Source: JAFAVZ01 sp036009105
GTDB lineage: Bacteria > Acidobacteriota > Thermoanaerobaculia > Gp7-AA8
DNA: 23,795 nucleotides
Assembly: GCA_036009105.1 (NCBI GenBank)
Contig: DASYMJ010000040.1
Span: 1-23,795 of the forward strand
Direction: 5' to 3'
Below, one piece after another: positions 9,031 through 16,569 of this stretch. Below the pieces are notes generated by a model. The model was not told the DNA's origin and searched no databases. It saw nothing but the letters and a program-made list of their open reading frames with translations. Every line of letters starts with the position of its first letter. The first letter of the stretch is position 1. A program made the translations under genes and the position numbers.

Positions 9031-9537
9031 CTACTGCTCGCGGAAGTAGCCGCCGGTCAGCTTGTGCTCCTGGCCGGCGGTCTGCGTGACCATGGTGACG
9101 CCGGTCGAGTCGCCGACGATCGCCACCTTGCCGTGCTCGCGGCGGAGGATGGGGGCGACCGGCTGGGCCGGGGATGTGGGGACGGGCTTCAGCCCGTCCG
9201 GGCCGGCTGGAGCGGGCCCCCGCGTTTTGTCCACGCCGAGGTATTGGGCGCGCGCCTGGCTCGTGATCAGCATCGGGTCGGCCGCGGTCTCGTCGGGCAC
9301 CGGCGCCTCGGATACGATCTCGCGCGTCTGCGGCTGGAGCTCCGTCTTCGGCACCTCGCCGGCCACGAGGCGGCCGTACTCGCCCTCCTTCGGGTGCCGG
9401 AATTCGGACGCCACGGTGAGGACGACGAAGAGGAGCACGGCCACGCCGAGGGCGATGCCGAAGTTGCGGAGCGTGAGAATGCGCCGGCCTCGCCGCCGGT
9501 CGCGGATCGGTACGATGAGATCGGTTTTGTGTCGCAT
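9031..9537 (-). CDS. Single-pass membrane protein, function unknown
   Basis: A 168-residue protein I do not recognise. Seen: a basic N-terminus (RDRRRGRR), one transmembrane helix at about residues 25-46 (NFGIALGVAVLLFVVLTVA), then a soluble, probably extracytoplasmic part with a Pro-rich linker (about 105-130) and a small C-terminal segment (KVAIVGDSTGVTMVTQ). By the positive-inside rule the N-terminus is cytoplasmic. The Pro-rich linker is encoded by a 20-bp perfect palindrome (9180-9199), so it looks like inserted repeat DNA rather than conserved protein. The start ATG 9535-9537 has no clear Shine-Dalgarno. It precedes the phosphomutase gene by 12 bp, probably one operon. Confidence 0.7.
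   Translation of the reverse strand: MRHKTDLIVPIRDRRRGRRILTLRNFGIALGVAVLLFVVLTVASEFRHPKEGEYGRLVAGEVPKTELQPQTREIVSEAPVPDETAADPMLITSQARAQYLGVDKTRGPAPAGPDGLKPVPTSPAQPVAPILRREHGKVAIVGDSTGVTMVTQTAGQEHKLTGGYFREQ
9180..9199. repeat. Palindromic repeat inside the 9031-9537 gene
   Basis: A 9-bp perfect inverted pair, GGACGGGCT and AGCCCGTCC, separated by TC. On the minus strand it encodes DGLKPVPT in the Pro-rich linker. Similar short GC palindromes are dispersed in many environmental genomes, by recall. No second copy was noticed in this window. Confidence 0.7.
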
Positions 9538-9597
9538 TTGAGCAGGAACTACCGCAAACGGGCTGCCAACAACTAATTATCTGAAAAGGAACAATTT

Positions 9598-10605
9598 ATG
9601 GTACGGATTGGAATTGTCGGGGCCGGCTGGGGCGCACGGGTGCAGGCGCCGGCGTTCCGGGAGGCGGGGCTGGAAGTGGTGGCCGTGGCCGGCTCGCGCG
9701 ATGACTGGCGCGCGCTCGTCAACTCGCCGGAGGTCGACCTGATCACCATCACCACGCCGCCGTCAGAGCATCGGGAGATGGCCATCGCGGCGCTCGCGGC
9801 GGGCAAGCACGTGCTGTGCGAGAAGCCGACCGCGCTCGATGCCGGGGAAGCGGAAGCGATGCTCGCGGCGGCGCGCGAACATCCGGAGCAGCTGGCGCTC
9901 ATCGATCACGAGCTGCGCTTCCTCCCCTCTTTCCGCGCCGCGCGCGAACGGATCGGCGAGCTGGATGGCGTCCGCTACGTCGAGGTGCGCTACTCCAGCC
10001 CCGGCCGCGGCGACCGCACCCGCGGCTGGAACTGGTGGAGCGATGCCCAGCGCGGCGGCGGCGTCCTCGGCGCCGTCGGCTCGCATCTCATCGACGCAAC
10101 GCGCTATCTCGTCGATGAGGTGGAGAGCGTGCAGGCGATGCTGGCCACCGTCATCGCCGAGCGCCCGTTCGACGGCGGCATGCGCAAGGTGACGTCCGAC
10201 GACTTCGCGTCGCTGAGCTTGCGCCTGCGCGGGGGCGCCGCGGCGGCGATGACCATCAGCGCGGTGGCGGGCGGCGCCGACGAGCCGACCACCATCACCA
10301 TCCACGGCGAGCGCGGCGCGTTCCGCCTGGTGGGAGAGGAGCTGCTCTTCGCGAAACGCGGCGAGTCGTTCGCGCGCATCGCCGGCAACGACATGGCGGA
10401 CCGCCCCGGCAACTCCCCCGGCGGCGCGTTCGGCACCGGCACCCTGCTCCTGGGGCAGGCGCTGAAGGCGGCGCTCGATGACGGCGACCGCGACGCGCTG
10501 AAGCCGGCGGCGACGTTCGAGGATGGCTTGGCCCAACAGCAGGTGCTCGATGCGGCGCGGCGATCGGCCGCGAACGATGGGGTGAGCACGCGTCCCCGCG
10601 CGTGA
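9598..10605 (+). CDS. Gfo/Idh/MocA family NAD(P)-dependent oxidoreductase
   Basis: Probable cytoplasmic sugar or polyol dehydrogenase; the substrate is not predictable. The 335-residue length is normal. Seen: an N-terminal Rossmann dinucleotide motif GIVGAGWGARVQAP (5-18), the family-defining EKP within HVLCEKPTAL (71-80), and the C-terminal domain's GGGVLGAVGSHLID (153-166) with the candidate catalytic His163. ATG 9598 follows AAAAGGA (9584-9590) by 7 nt, a good Shine-Dalgarno. The upstream 60 bp are A/T-rich compared with the surroundings and separate it from the divergent membrane protein gene. It ends close to the convergent small secreted protein gene (4 bp between the stops). Confidence 0.94.
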   Translation: MVRIGIVGAGWGARVQAPAFREAGLEVVAVAGSRDDWRALVNSPEVDLITITTPPSEHREMAIAALAAGKHVLCEKPTALDAGEAEAMLAAAREHPEQLALIDHELRFLPSFRAARERIGELDGVRYVEVRYSSPGRGDRTRGWNWWSDAQRGGGVLGAVGSHLIDATRYLVDEVESVQAMLATVIAERPFDGGMRKVTSDDFASLSLRLRGGAAAAMTISAVAGGADEPTTITIHGERGAFRLVGEELLFAKRGESFARIAGNDMADRPGNSPGGAFGTGTLLLGQALKAALDDGDRDALKPAATFEDGLAQQQVLDAARRSAANDGVSTRPRA

Positions 10606-10609
10606 ATGG

Positions 10610-10906
10610 TTAGCGAACGGCCTTCCTGACGGCGAGGGAGGCCAGCTTCGGCGTGACGGAAGCGGTGCGCGCCTTCGGCTCGAGGCGCTGGATGGAAGCG
10701 ACCTTCCAGCTGGCGGTGAAGGGCGTGACCGCGGCGGCCTGGGGTGCGGCGCCGCAGCCGCCGCCTTCCTCGCAATAGTCGAAGTGCTCGCGGCACCAGG
10801 CCGACCAGTTGCCGTCGCAGGCGTAGCCCACACAGCCCGAACAGGCGAAAGCGCTCGGCGCGGCGAGCGCGAGAAGCACGATGGCGAGAAGCAGCAGTTT
10901 TTTCAT
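10610..10906 (-). CDS. Small Cys-rich secreted protein
   Basis: A 98-residue product. ATG 10904-10906 is chosen because AGGAGA lies 6 nt upstream; the ATG two codons earlier touches that Shine-Dalgarno directly. A strong signal peptide (MKKLLLLAIVLLALAAPSAFA) is predicted to be cleaved before C22. The mature N-terminal half carries six cysteines in about 30 residues (C22, C25, C30, C38, C45, C51) plus Trp/Tyr/Asp, suggesting a small disulfide-linked or metal-binding domain. The C-terminal half is basic and cysteine-free. The residues before C22 (A-F-A) do not make a good lipobox. No family recognised. It is divergent from the 11037-12353 gene across 130 bp. Confidence 0.75.
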   Translation of the reverse strand: MKKLLLLAIVLLALAAPSAFACSGCVGYACDGNWSAWCREHFDYCEEGGGCGAAPQAAAVTPFTASWKVASIQRLEPKARTASVTPKLASLAVRKAVR

Positions 10907-11036
10907 GATCATTCTCCTTTTCTGCGCGGGGACGCCGGAGGAGAAATCGGTCCGCCGCGGCCGGGCCGCCAGTGCGATTTTTTTCGACAAGTAATGACAC
11001 TAGGCGCGCGGTCCATGGGAGGGCGATGCTCTCCCC

Positions 11037-12353
11037 ATGCTGCTCGCCGCGCTGCTCGCCGCCACGCTCGACGTTTCGGTCCGCGGCACGGCCAGTCCGG
11101 CCGATGCCGTCCTCCTGGTGCGCGATTCGTCCGATCGATGGCAGCGCGTCGATCTCCGTCCCGTCGTCCGGCAGCGCGTCCGGTTCGATCGCCTGGACGA
11201 CGGCGTGTACCAGTTGCTTCTGCGTGGTACGGCGCCCGGCGAGCAGCTGGCGACAAAGGTGGTCATCGGCGGGCGGGACGCGAGGCGGCGGGTGGAGGTG
11301 CGCATCGAACCGGTGCGCATCAGGGGGCGCGTCACGCTCGCCGAGCTTCCGCTGGTGGGCGGCTCGGTGGAGCTGACCGACAGCGAGTTTCAGTGGCGGG
11401 CGCGGTTCGCGATCGGCAACGACGGCTCGTATGACGCGCTGCTCTGGCAGCACGGCTCGCTCGAAGCCGCGGTCCGCTCCTCCGCGCTGCCCACGCCGTG
11501 GGTGGAGTCGCTGACCGTGCGCGTGTCGCGACAGCGCGACTTCCAGCTCCCCGACCGCCGGCTCAGCGGACGCGTCATCGATGCGGTGAGCGGTGCGGCA
11601 GTTCCGGGCGCGACGGTGTGGCTGGCCACGAAAGAGGGGGAGGTGACGCGAAACGTCCGGACGACGGTCGGCGCGGACGGCCGCTTCGAGCTGCCCGCCG
11701 TCCCCGCCGGCACCATCACCCTGGAAGCGGAGGCGCCGCGGTATCTCGACGCCCAGCCGCTGCACATCACGCTGGCGGAGAGCGACCGTTTTCGCGAGGT
11801 CGAGTTGCGCTTGCCGCCGGGCGAGGTGACGACGCTGCAGGTGATCGACGGCGACGGCAAGCCGGCCGGCGGTGCGCAGGTGATCGTGGCGGCGAACGGC
11901 AAGCGGCTGGCGAACACGATGGCGGACGAGGATGGCACGGCGCTCATCACCTTTCCGAAAGACGCACCGGCCACGCTGTATGTGAAGCCGCGGGGCGGCT
12001 CGTTCGCGGTGGTGCGCGACGCCGGCCGCTCGCGGCGCGTGGTGGTGCCGCGCGGCACGTCCTCGCTGCGCATCGTGGCCCGCACCACCGCGGGGTTGCC
12101 GCTGCCCAACGTCATGCTGCTGCTGCGGGTGGACGGCGAGCTCCTGCCGCCGTCGGTGATGCCGCTGCAGACGAACGCGGAGGGCGAGGCGGTGCTGACG
12201 AACATTCCGCCCGGCTGGTATGAGCTTTGGCCCTATCAGACGGACGAAGAGGCGGAAGCCGTGTTCGCGGGCGGCGGCCTCTTCGCCGCGCCGATCCAGG
12301 TGAACGTGCACGTGGGCGAGAACGCGGTGGGGGTCAACTTCGAGGCGCGGTAA
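11037..12353 (+). CDS. Secreted protein with carboxypeptidase-regulatory-like beta domains
   Basis: A 438-residue protein with no catalytic motif visible. The N-terminus MLLAALLAATL is a short, uncharged hydrophobic leader. The body is a series of beta-sandwich-like segments. The clearest, about 176-260, has the CarboxypepD_reg pattern: LSGRVIDAVSGAAVPGATV, then GADGRFELPAVPAG. Related segments follow at about 265-330 (DGDGKPAGGAQV..DEDGTALI) and 343-430 (GLPLPNVML..NAEGEAVLTNIPPGWYEL). Such domains occur in secreted or cell-surface proteins and often bind or support other modules. ATG 11037 lies 13 nt after GGAGGG (11018-11023), a long spacing, so the start is somewhat uncertain. It is convergent with pnp, with a hairpin between. 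Confidence 0.82.
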   Translation: MLLAALLAATLDVSVRGTASPADAVLLVRDSSDRWQRVDLRPVVRQRVRFDRLDDGVYQLLLRGTAPGEQLATKVVIGGRDARRRVEVRIEPVRIRGRVTLAELPLVGGSVELTDSEFQWRARFAIGNDGSYDALLWQHGSLEAAVRSSALPTPWVESLTVRVSRQRDFQLPDRRLSGRVIDAVSGAAVPGATVWLATKEGEVTRNVRTTVGADGRFELPAVPAGTITLEAEAPRYLDAQPLHITLAESDRFREVELRLPPGEVTTLQVIDGDGKPAGGAQVIVAANGKRLANTMADEDGTALITFPKDAPATLYVKPRGGSFAVVRDAGRSRRVVVPRGTSSLRIVARTTAGLPLPNVMLLLRVDGELLPPSVMPLQTNAEGEAVLTNIPPGWYELWPYQTDEEAEAVFAGGGLFAAPIQVNVHVGENAVGVNFEAR

Positions 12354-12384
12354 AACGCGAACGCCGCCGTTGCCGCCGGCGTTC
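12350..12384 (-). terminator. Probable intrinsic terminator of pnp
   Basis: Perfect 8-bp stem GAACGCCG (12359-12366) with CGGCGTTC (12377-12384) and a 10-nt loop, lying between two convergent genes. On the minus strand it is followed by GCGTTTTA, a short T-run, so it would mainly serve pnp. The plus-strand side lacks a T-run. Confidence 0.6.
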
Positions 12385-12405
12385 AACAGAGACTCACCAC
12401 TTCGT

Positions 12406-14862
12406 TCAGGAGTTGTTCTCGCCGCCGCCTTCGGTACCACCACCCTCGCGCGGCTCGCGCGGCGGAGCGCCTTCCCGAGGACCACCTTCACGCGGACCAC
12501 CTTCCCGAGGGCCACCCTCCCGAGGACCGCCTTCGCGCGGACCGCCTTCACGGCGCGGAGGACGGGGACCGCGGTCGTCGCGGCGCGGGCCGCGATCGCC
12601 GCCACCGCCACCGCGGCCGAAACCGCCGCCGCCGCGATGCTCGCCGCCACCGCCGCGATGGTCGCGATGATCGCTGCGCGGACCGCGAGGTCCACCACGG
12701 TCGCCGCCGCGATCGCCACCACCACGGTCGCCGCGGTCGTCACGCGACGCGCGGGAGGCAGCGAGCTCCTCCTCCGTCGGAGGGGGAAGCAGCGGCTTGC
12801 GGGAAAGGCGGATCTTGCCGGTGTCCGGCTCGATGCCGACCACCTGCACTTCCGTCTCGTCGCCGAGCTGGAAGATGTCCGTGACCTGGCCGACCCGGGT
12901 GTGGGCCATCTCGGAGATGTGCAACAGTCCGTCCTGACCGGGGAGGATCTCGACGAACGCTCCGTACGGCTCGATGCGCTTGACGGTGCCCTTGTAGTTC
13001 TTGCCGACTTCCGCCGAAGCGGTCAGGCCGCGGATGATCTCCAGCGCGCGCTCGGCTGACTTCTCGTCGGTCGAGGCGACGGTGACCTTGCCGTCGTCCG
13101 CCACATCGATCTTGGTGCCGGTCTCCTCCACGATCCAGCGGATGGTCTTGCCGCCCGAGCCGATGACGTCGCGGATGCGGTCCTTCGGAATCTGGATGGT
13201 GTAAAGCCGCGGCGCGTATTCGCTGAGCTCCTTGCGAGCCTCGGGGATGGCTGCTTCCATCTTGCCGAGGATGTGCATCCGGCCGTCTTTGGCCTGGGCC
13301 AGCGCCTGGCGCATCACGTCGCGGGAGAGGCCGCTCACCTTGATGTCCATCTGCAGCGCGGTGATGCCGGTGCGCGTGCCGGCGACCTTGAAGTCCATGT
13401 CGCCTTCGTGGTCTTCCATGCCGGCGATGTCCGAGAGGACGGCCGTCTTGCCGTTCTCGCCGGTGACGAGGCCCATGGCCACGCCGGCCACCGCGGAGCG
13501 CATCGGCACGCCGCCCTGCATCATGGCCAGCGAGCCGCCGCAGACGGAGGCCATCGAGGAGGAACCGTTGGACTCGAGGATGTCGCTCACGATGCGGATG
13601 GTGTACGCGAACTCTTCTTCCGGCGGCAGCAGCGGAGCGAGCGCGCGGCGGGCCAGGTTGCCGTGGCCGATCTCGCGCCGGGCCGGGCCGCGCAGGAACT
13701 TCACTTCACCGACCGAGAACGGCGGGAAGTTGTAGTGGAGCATGAAGCGCTGGAACGTCTCGCCCTCGAAGTCCTCGATCTTCTGCGCTTCCTGGGGCGT
13801 GCCGAGGGTCACGGTGACCAGGGCCTGCGTCTCGCCGCGGGTGAAGATGGCCGAGCCGTGGGTGCGGGGAAGCACGCCGAGGTCGATGGTGATGGGGCGG
13901 ATCTCGGCGAACGAGCGGCCGTCGACGCGCTTGCCCTCGTCGAGGACGATCTTGCGGAAGATGTGCGCTTCCATCTCCACGAAGGCGGCCGTCGCGGCGG
14001 CGATCTTTTCCGTCTCTTCGACGGGGATGGTGGCCAGGATGGCCGTGCGCACGGCGCGCATCGCCTCGCGGCGCTCGGCCTTGCCCTTGACCAGCAGCGC
14101 GTCGCGCAGCTGGGCGCCGAAGTTCGTCATCAGCTCACCGAAGAGCTCCTCGGTGTACTTCGGCGTGTAGTTCACTTCGAGCTTCGGCTTGCCGGCGGCG
14201 GCGCGCAGCTCGTTCTGCAGGGCACAGATGCGCTTGATCTCGGCGTGCGCGGCGTCGAAGGCGTCGAGGACGACGCTCTCATCGACTTCGCGGGCACCCG
14301 CTTCGACCATCACGATCGCGTCGTCGGTGCCGGCCACGACCAGGTCGAGGTCGCACAGGTCGCGCTGGGAGTTGGTCGGGTTGATCACCAGCTGGCCGTC
14401 GAGGTAGCCGACGCGCACCGCGCCGATGGCCTTGGGGAAGGGGATCTCGGAGATGACGAGCGCCGTGGAGGCGGCGTTGATCGCGAGCACGTCCGGATCG
14501 TTCTCGCCGTCGGCGGAGAGGACCAGGGCGATGATCTGCGTTTCCTGGCGGTAGCCCTTGGTGAAGGAGGGGCGCAGGGGGCGGTCGATCAGGCGGGAGG
14601 TGAGGATTTCTTTCTCGGTGGGGCGTCCTTCGCGTTTGAAGAAGCCGCCCGGGATGCGGCCGCCGGCGTAGGTGTACTCCTTGTAGTCGACGGTGAGGGG
14701 CATGAAGTCGCCGAGGACGACTCCATCCTTGTAGCAGGCGGTGGCGAGCACGACCGTGTCGCCGTAGCGGATGACGCAGGCGCCATTGGCCTGGCGCGCG
14801 ACCGCACCCGTCTCGAGCGACAGGGTTTTCCCGCCGATCTCCATTTCTTTCTTGAACGTCAT
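12406..14862 (-). CDS. pnp: Polyribonucleotide nucleotidyltransferase (PNPase)
   Basis: Phosphorolytic 3'-5' exoribonuclease of RNA turnover. The 818 residues show RNase PH domain 1 (about 10-145, with AGGRIPGGFFKREGRP), a helical linker, and RNase PH domain 2 (about 315-540, with the catalytic EDHEGDMD where D484 and D490 match E. coli D486 and D492). A KH domain (GSGG at 568-571) and an S1 domain (about 619-688, GTVKRIEPYGAFVEI..GLLHISEM) follow. Beyond the usual end (about 700 residues) is a 118-residue Gly/Arg/Asp tail with RGG-type runs and six REGGP-like pentapeptides (771-800). ATG 14860-14862 has AAGGA 6 nt upstream. It lies 166 bp downstream of rpsO, the classic rpsO-pnp order, with a hairpin between. 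Confidence 0.98.
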   Translation of the reverse strand: MTFKKEMEIGGKTLSLETGAVARQANGACVIRYGDTVVLATACYKDGVVLGDFMPLTVDYKEYTYAGGRIPGGFFKREGRPTEKEILTSRLIDRPLRPSFTKGYRQETQIIALVLSADGENDPDVLAINAASTALVISEIPFPKAIGAVRVGYLDGQLVINPTNSQRDLCDLDLVVAGTDDAIVMVEAGAREVDESVVLDAFDAAHAEIKRICALQNELRAAAGKPKLEVNYTPKYTEELFGELMTNFGAQLRDALLVKGKAERREAMRAVRTAILATIPVEETEKIAAATAAFVEMEAHIFRKIVLDEGKRVDGRSFAEIRPITIDLGVLPRTHGSAIFTRGETQALVTVTLGTPQEAQKIEDFEGETFQRFMLHYNFPPFSVGEVKFLRGPARREIGHGNLARRALAPLLPPEEEFAYTIRIVSDILESNGSSSMASVCGGSLAMMQGGVPMRSAVAGVAMGLVTGENGKTAVLSDIAGMEDHEGDMDFKVAGTRTGITALQMDIKVSGLSRDVMRQALAQAKDGRMHILGKMEAAIPEARKELSEYAPRLYTIQIPKDRIRDVIGSGGKTIRWIVEETGTKIDVADDGKVTVASTDEKSAERALEIIRGLTASAEVGKNYKGTVKRIEPYGAFVEILPGQDGLLHISEMAHTRVGQVTDIFQLGDETEVQVVGIEPDTGKIRLSRKPLLPPPTEEELAASRASRDDRGDRGGGDRGGDRGGPRGPRSDHRDHRGGGGEHRGGGGFGRGGGGGDRGPRRDDRGPRPPRREGGPREGGPREGGPREGGPREGGPREGAPPREPREGGGTEGGGENNS
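12463..12552 (-). repeat. 15-nt tandem repeat encoding REGGP in the PNPase tail
   Basis: Six tandem 15-nt units encode five REGGP and one REGAP. The units differ almost only at third codon positions (Arg as CGT, CGC or CGG; Gly as GGC or GGT; Pro as CCG or CCT). The peptide is therefore kept while the DNA has drifted. Confidence 0.88.
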
Positions 14863-14983
14863 TGGTTTCCTTCGTGGACCGCGGGGCCACTCATCGCCCT
14901 CGGGTCATGTGATTTGTTTCCGCTTTTGGGGCCGAATGATGGGCTCCGGCCGGGAAGGAAGAGCGTGCAGGCTTCGAGCCCGC

Positions 14984-15016
14984 AGAAACGAAGGGCCGCC
15001 CCCATGGAGGCGGCCC
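14984..15016 (-). terminator. Hairpin between rpsO and pnp (terminator or attenuator)
   Basis: Perfect 8-bp stem GGGCCGCC (14993-15000) with GGCGGCCC (15009-15016) and an 8-nt loop, starting 12 nt after the rpsO stop. On the minus strand it is followed by TTCGTTTCT, a weak T-rich tract. It could end part of the rpsO transcripts or act as a processing site ahead of pnp, as hairpins do at this junction in E. coli. The rest of 14863-14992 is the pnp leader; I saw no other clear signal there. Confidence 0.6.
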
Positions 15017-15028
15017 CGGATTGGTGGC

Positions 15029-15298
15029 TTACTTGCGGATGCCGAGCTTGTCGATCACGGTACGGTAGCGCTCGTTGTCGATCTTCTTCAGGTAGTCCAG
15101 AAGGCGGCGGCGCCGGCCGACCAGCTTGAGGAGACCGCGACGGCTGTGATGATCCTTCGCGTGTGTCTTGAAGTGCTCGGTGAGATAGGTTATGCGGTTC
15201 GAGAGGAGTGCGATCTGCACTTCTGGCGAACCGGTATCGCCGTCATGCGTGCGATACTCGGAAATTAGATCGGTTTTCTGCTGCTTACTGGTCGTCAA
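15029..15298 (-). CDS. rpsO: 30S ribosomal protein S15
   Basis: Binds 16S rRNA early in assembly of the small-subunit platform. The product is exactly 89 residues, the normal S15 length, if it starts at TTG 15296-15298, which has AGGAG 8 nt upstream; longer readings add unrelated residues. Seen: the S15 signature THDGDTGSPEVQIALLSNRITYLTEH (split here only by family alignment), the rRNA-binding KDHHSRRGLLKLVGRRRRLLDYL and the C-terminal YRTVIDKLGIRK. It lies downstream of the metallo-beta-lactamase-fold gene by 108 bp and upstream of pnp. Confidence 0.97.
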   Translation of the reverse strand: MTTSKQQKTDLISEYRTHDGDTGSPEVQIALLSNRITYLTEHFKTHAKDHHSRRGLLKLVGRRRRLLDYLKKIDNERYRTVIDKLGIRK

Positions 15299-15358
15299 AA
15301 CACTGTCTCCTAAGCTGGTTAACGGTAGGTCGGTACACGGAGTCTGGTAAATCGCGAC

Positions 15359-15387
15359 ACCATAACAGCGGCAGGGGGCAAAATCAA
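15359..15387 (-). promoter_or_regulatory. Candidate rpsO promoter
   Basis: In the 108-bp gap upstream of rpsO, TTGATT (15387-15382) and TATGGT (15364-15359) are 17 bp apart on the minus strand, each matching four of six bases of the sigma-70 consensus. The resulting leader would be about 55 nt. A weak call based only on spacing and similarity. Confidence 0.4.
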
Positions 15388-15406
15388 TCCAGCCCACCGC
15401 ACGAGG

Positions 15407-16569
15407 TCACTTCGCGGCGTACGGCCCGTGCGTCGCGAGCACGGCCCGCTCCGGCGTCGCGTCGTCCAGCACGAAGACCTGATACGACTCCCCGCCCGGC
15501 GCGACGCGGATCACGATGTGGCCATGATCGGCCTTCAGCTGCCCCGCGCGGCTGCCGATGCTGATCTTCGCCGGCTCGCGCACCAGCGTGGCGAAGATGT
15601 CGTGCGGACCGGGATAGAGGCGCTGGGTCATCATCCGCTTGAGCGCGTCCTGCGAGGGATGCGTGGCCGACCAGGACGGCAAGACGATCACCGGCGAGCG
15701 CAGCGTGGCCAGGAAGAACGCGCTCTCCGGATCGATCGAGCCGTGGTGATTCGCCACGTGCACGTCGGTGGTGCCGATGGCCTTCGCCACCGCGGTCTCC
15801 ACCGACTGCCAGTCCGGCGCGCCGGCGTCGGGGACACCCGGCATGTCGCCGCCGCTGAACCAGTCGAACTTCCGTAGCGGATGCGCAGCCCGATGCTGCA
15901 CATGTTCTCGCTCGGCTTGTCCTCCGGCGCGAACTGCTCGGGGAAGATGCTGACCGTCGTCTCGCCGCTGCCGGTCCACACCACGCCGTTCGCGGCCACG
16001 TTGCGCACTTCGAAGGTCGGATACTTTGCCGCCGCCCGCCGCAGCACGATCTGGTCGTTGCGCCCCACGCGCAGCGCCTCGCTGCCATGCTCCCTGGCGA
16101 ACGCCTCGTAGCTCCTGAACGGCGCGTCGTCGGGCTTCAGGTACGCATGGCCGCGGTCGATGAGCGTGGCGATCGGCACCTGCGCGGCGACGTCGCGGAG
16201 GCCGCCCATGTGGTCCACATGAAAGTGCGTGATGACGGCGTAGTCGAGCGTCGACACCCCCATCTTCGCGATGTAGTCGGCGATCCACTGGCCGCTCCGC
16301 TTCGAGGCGTTCGGACGCGGATCGGTGTCGGCCAGCGGCTGGCCGTCCGCCGCGGCGCCGGCATCGAGGAGCATGGTGGTGCCGTCCGGGAACACGCAGA
16401 GCGCGGCGTTCCCGCGCCCGGTGCTGATCTGATGGATGTCCAGCATCCCCTCGGACCATGGGGGGAGAGTTGCTGGTTGCTGGTTACTGGTTGCTGGTAG
16501 AGGGGCAGCGAGCGCCGCAAACGACAGGACGACGAGCAACCAGCAACCGGTAACCAGTAACTTCCTCAT
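15407..16569 (-). pseudogene. Metallo-beta-lactamase-fold hydrolase with a frameshift
   Basis: Secreted MBL-fold protein resembling the ComEC C-terminal domain family. ATG 16567-16569 overlaps the truB stop (ATGA), implying translational coupling. Seen: a signal peptide (residues 1-22), the zinc-binding motif THFHVDHMGG (114-123) and, after the frameshift, ANHHGSIDP and VIVLPSWSATHPSQ. The frame breaks at about 15869-15873 (residue about 232): the reading RIRYG continues correctly as KFDWFSGGDMPG only if one G is restored to the GGAAG on the minus strand. Repaired length is about 387 residues, stop TGA at 15407-15409. It could be a true lesion or a sequencing error in a short G-run; the downstream frame shows no further damage. 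Residues 4-13 and 25-34 are encoded by the two arms of a heptamer inverted repeat. Confidence 0.88.
16469..16561. repeat. Heptamer inverted repeat (unit GTTGCTG) in the signal-peptide coding region
   Basis: Left arm 16469-16496 is four tandem heptamers (GTTGCTG, the third GTTACTG). Right arm 16534-16561 is four inverse heptamers (GAGCAAC, CAGCAAC, CGGTAAC, CAGTAAC). The spacer is 37 nt. In the metallo-beta-lactamase-fold gene it encodes LLVTGCWLLV and PATSNQQPAT. Different sequence from the AACGATG element but the same plan. Confidence 0.88.

Noticed and set aside
10104..12743. An 879-codon open frame on the minus strand
   Set aside because: It runs antisense to two well-supported plus-strand genes and into pnp in another frame. 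Its product is low-complexity Arg/Ala/Val, typical of a GC-rich shadow frame.
13273..15129. A 618-codon plus-strand open frame
   Set aside because: It is antisense to pnp and rpsO and shows no recognisable domain.
16540..16569. Lipoprotein signal (VTGC) at the N-terminus of the metallo-beta-lactamase-fold protein
   Set aside because: The cysteine is at residue 9, too close to the start to follow a hydrophobic region. The motif is produced by the repeat unit.
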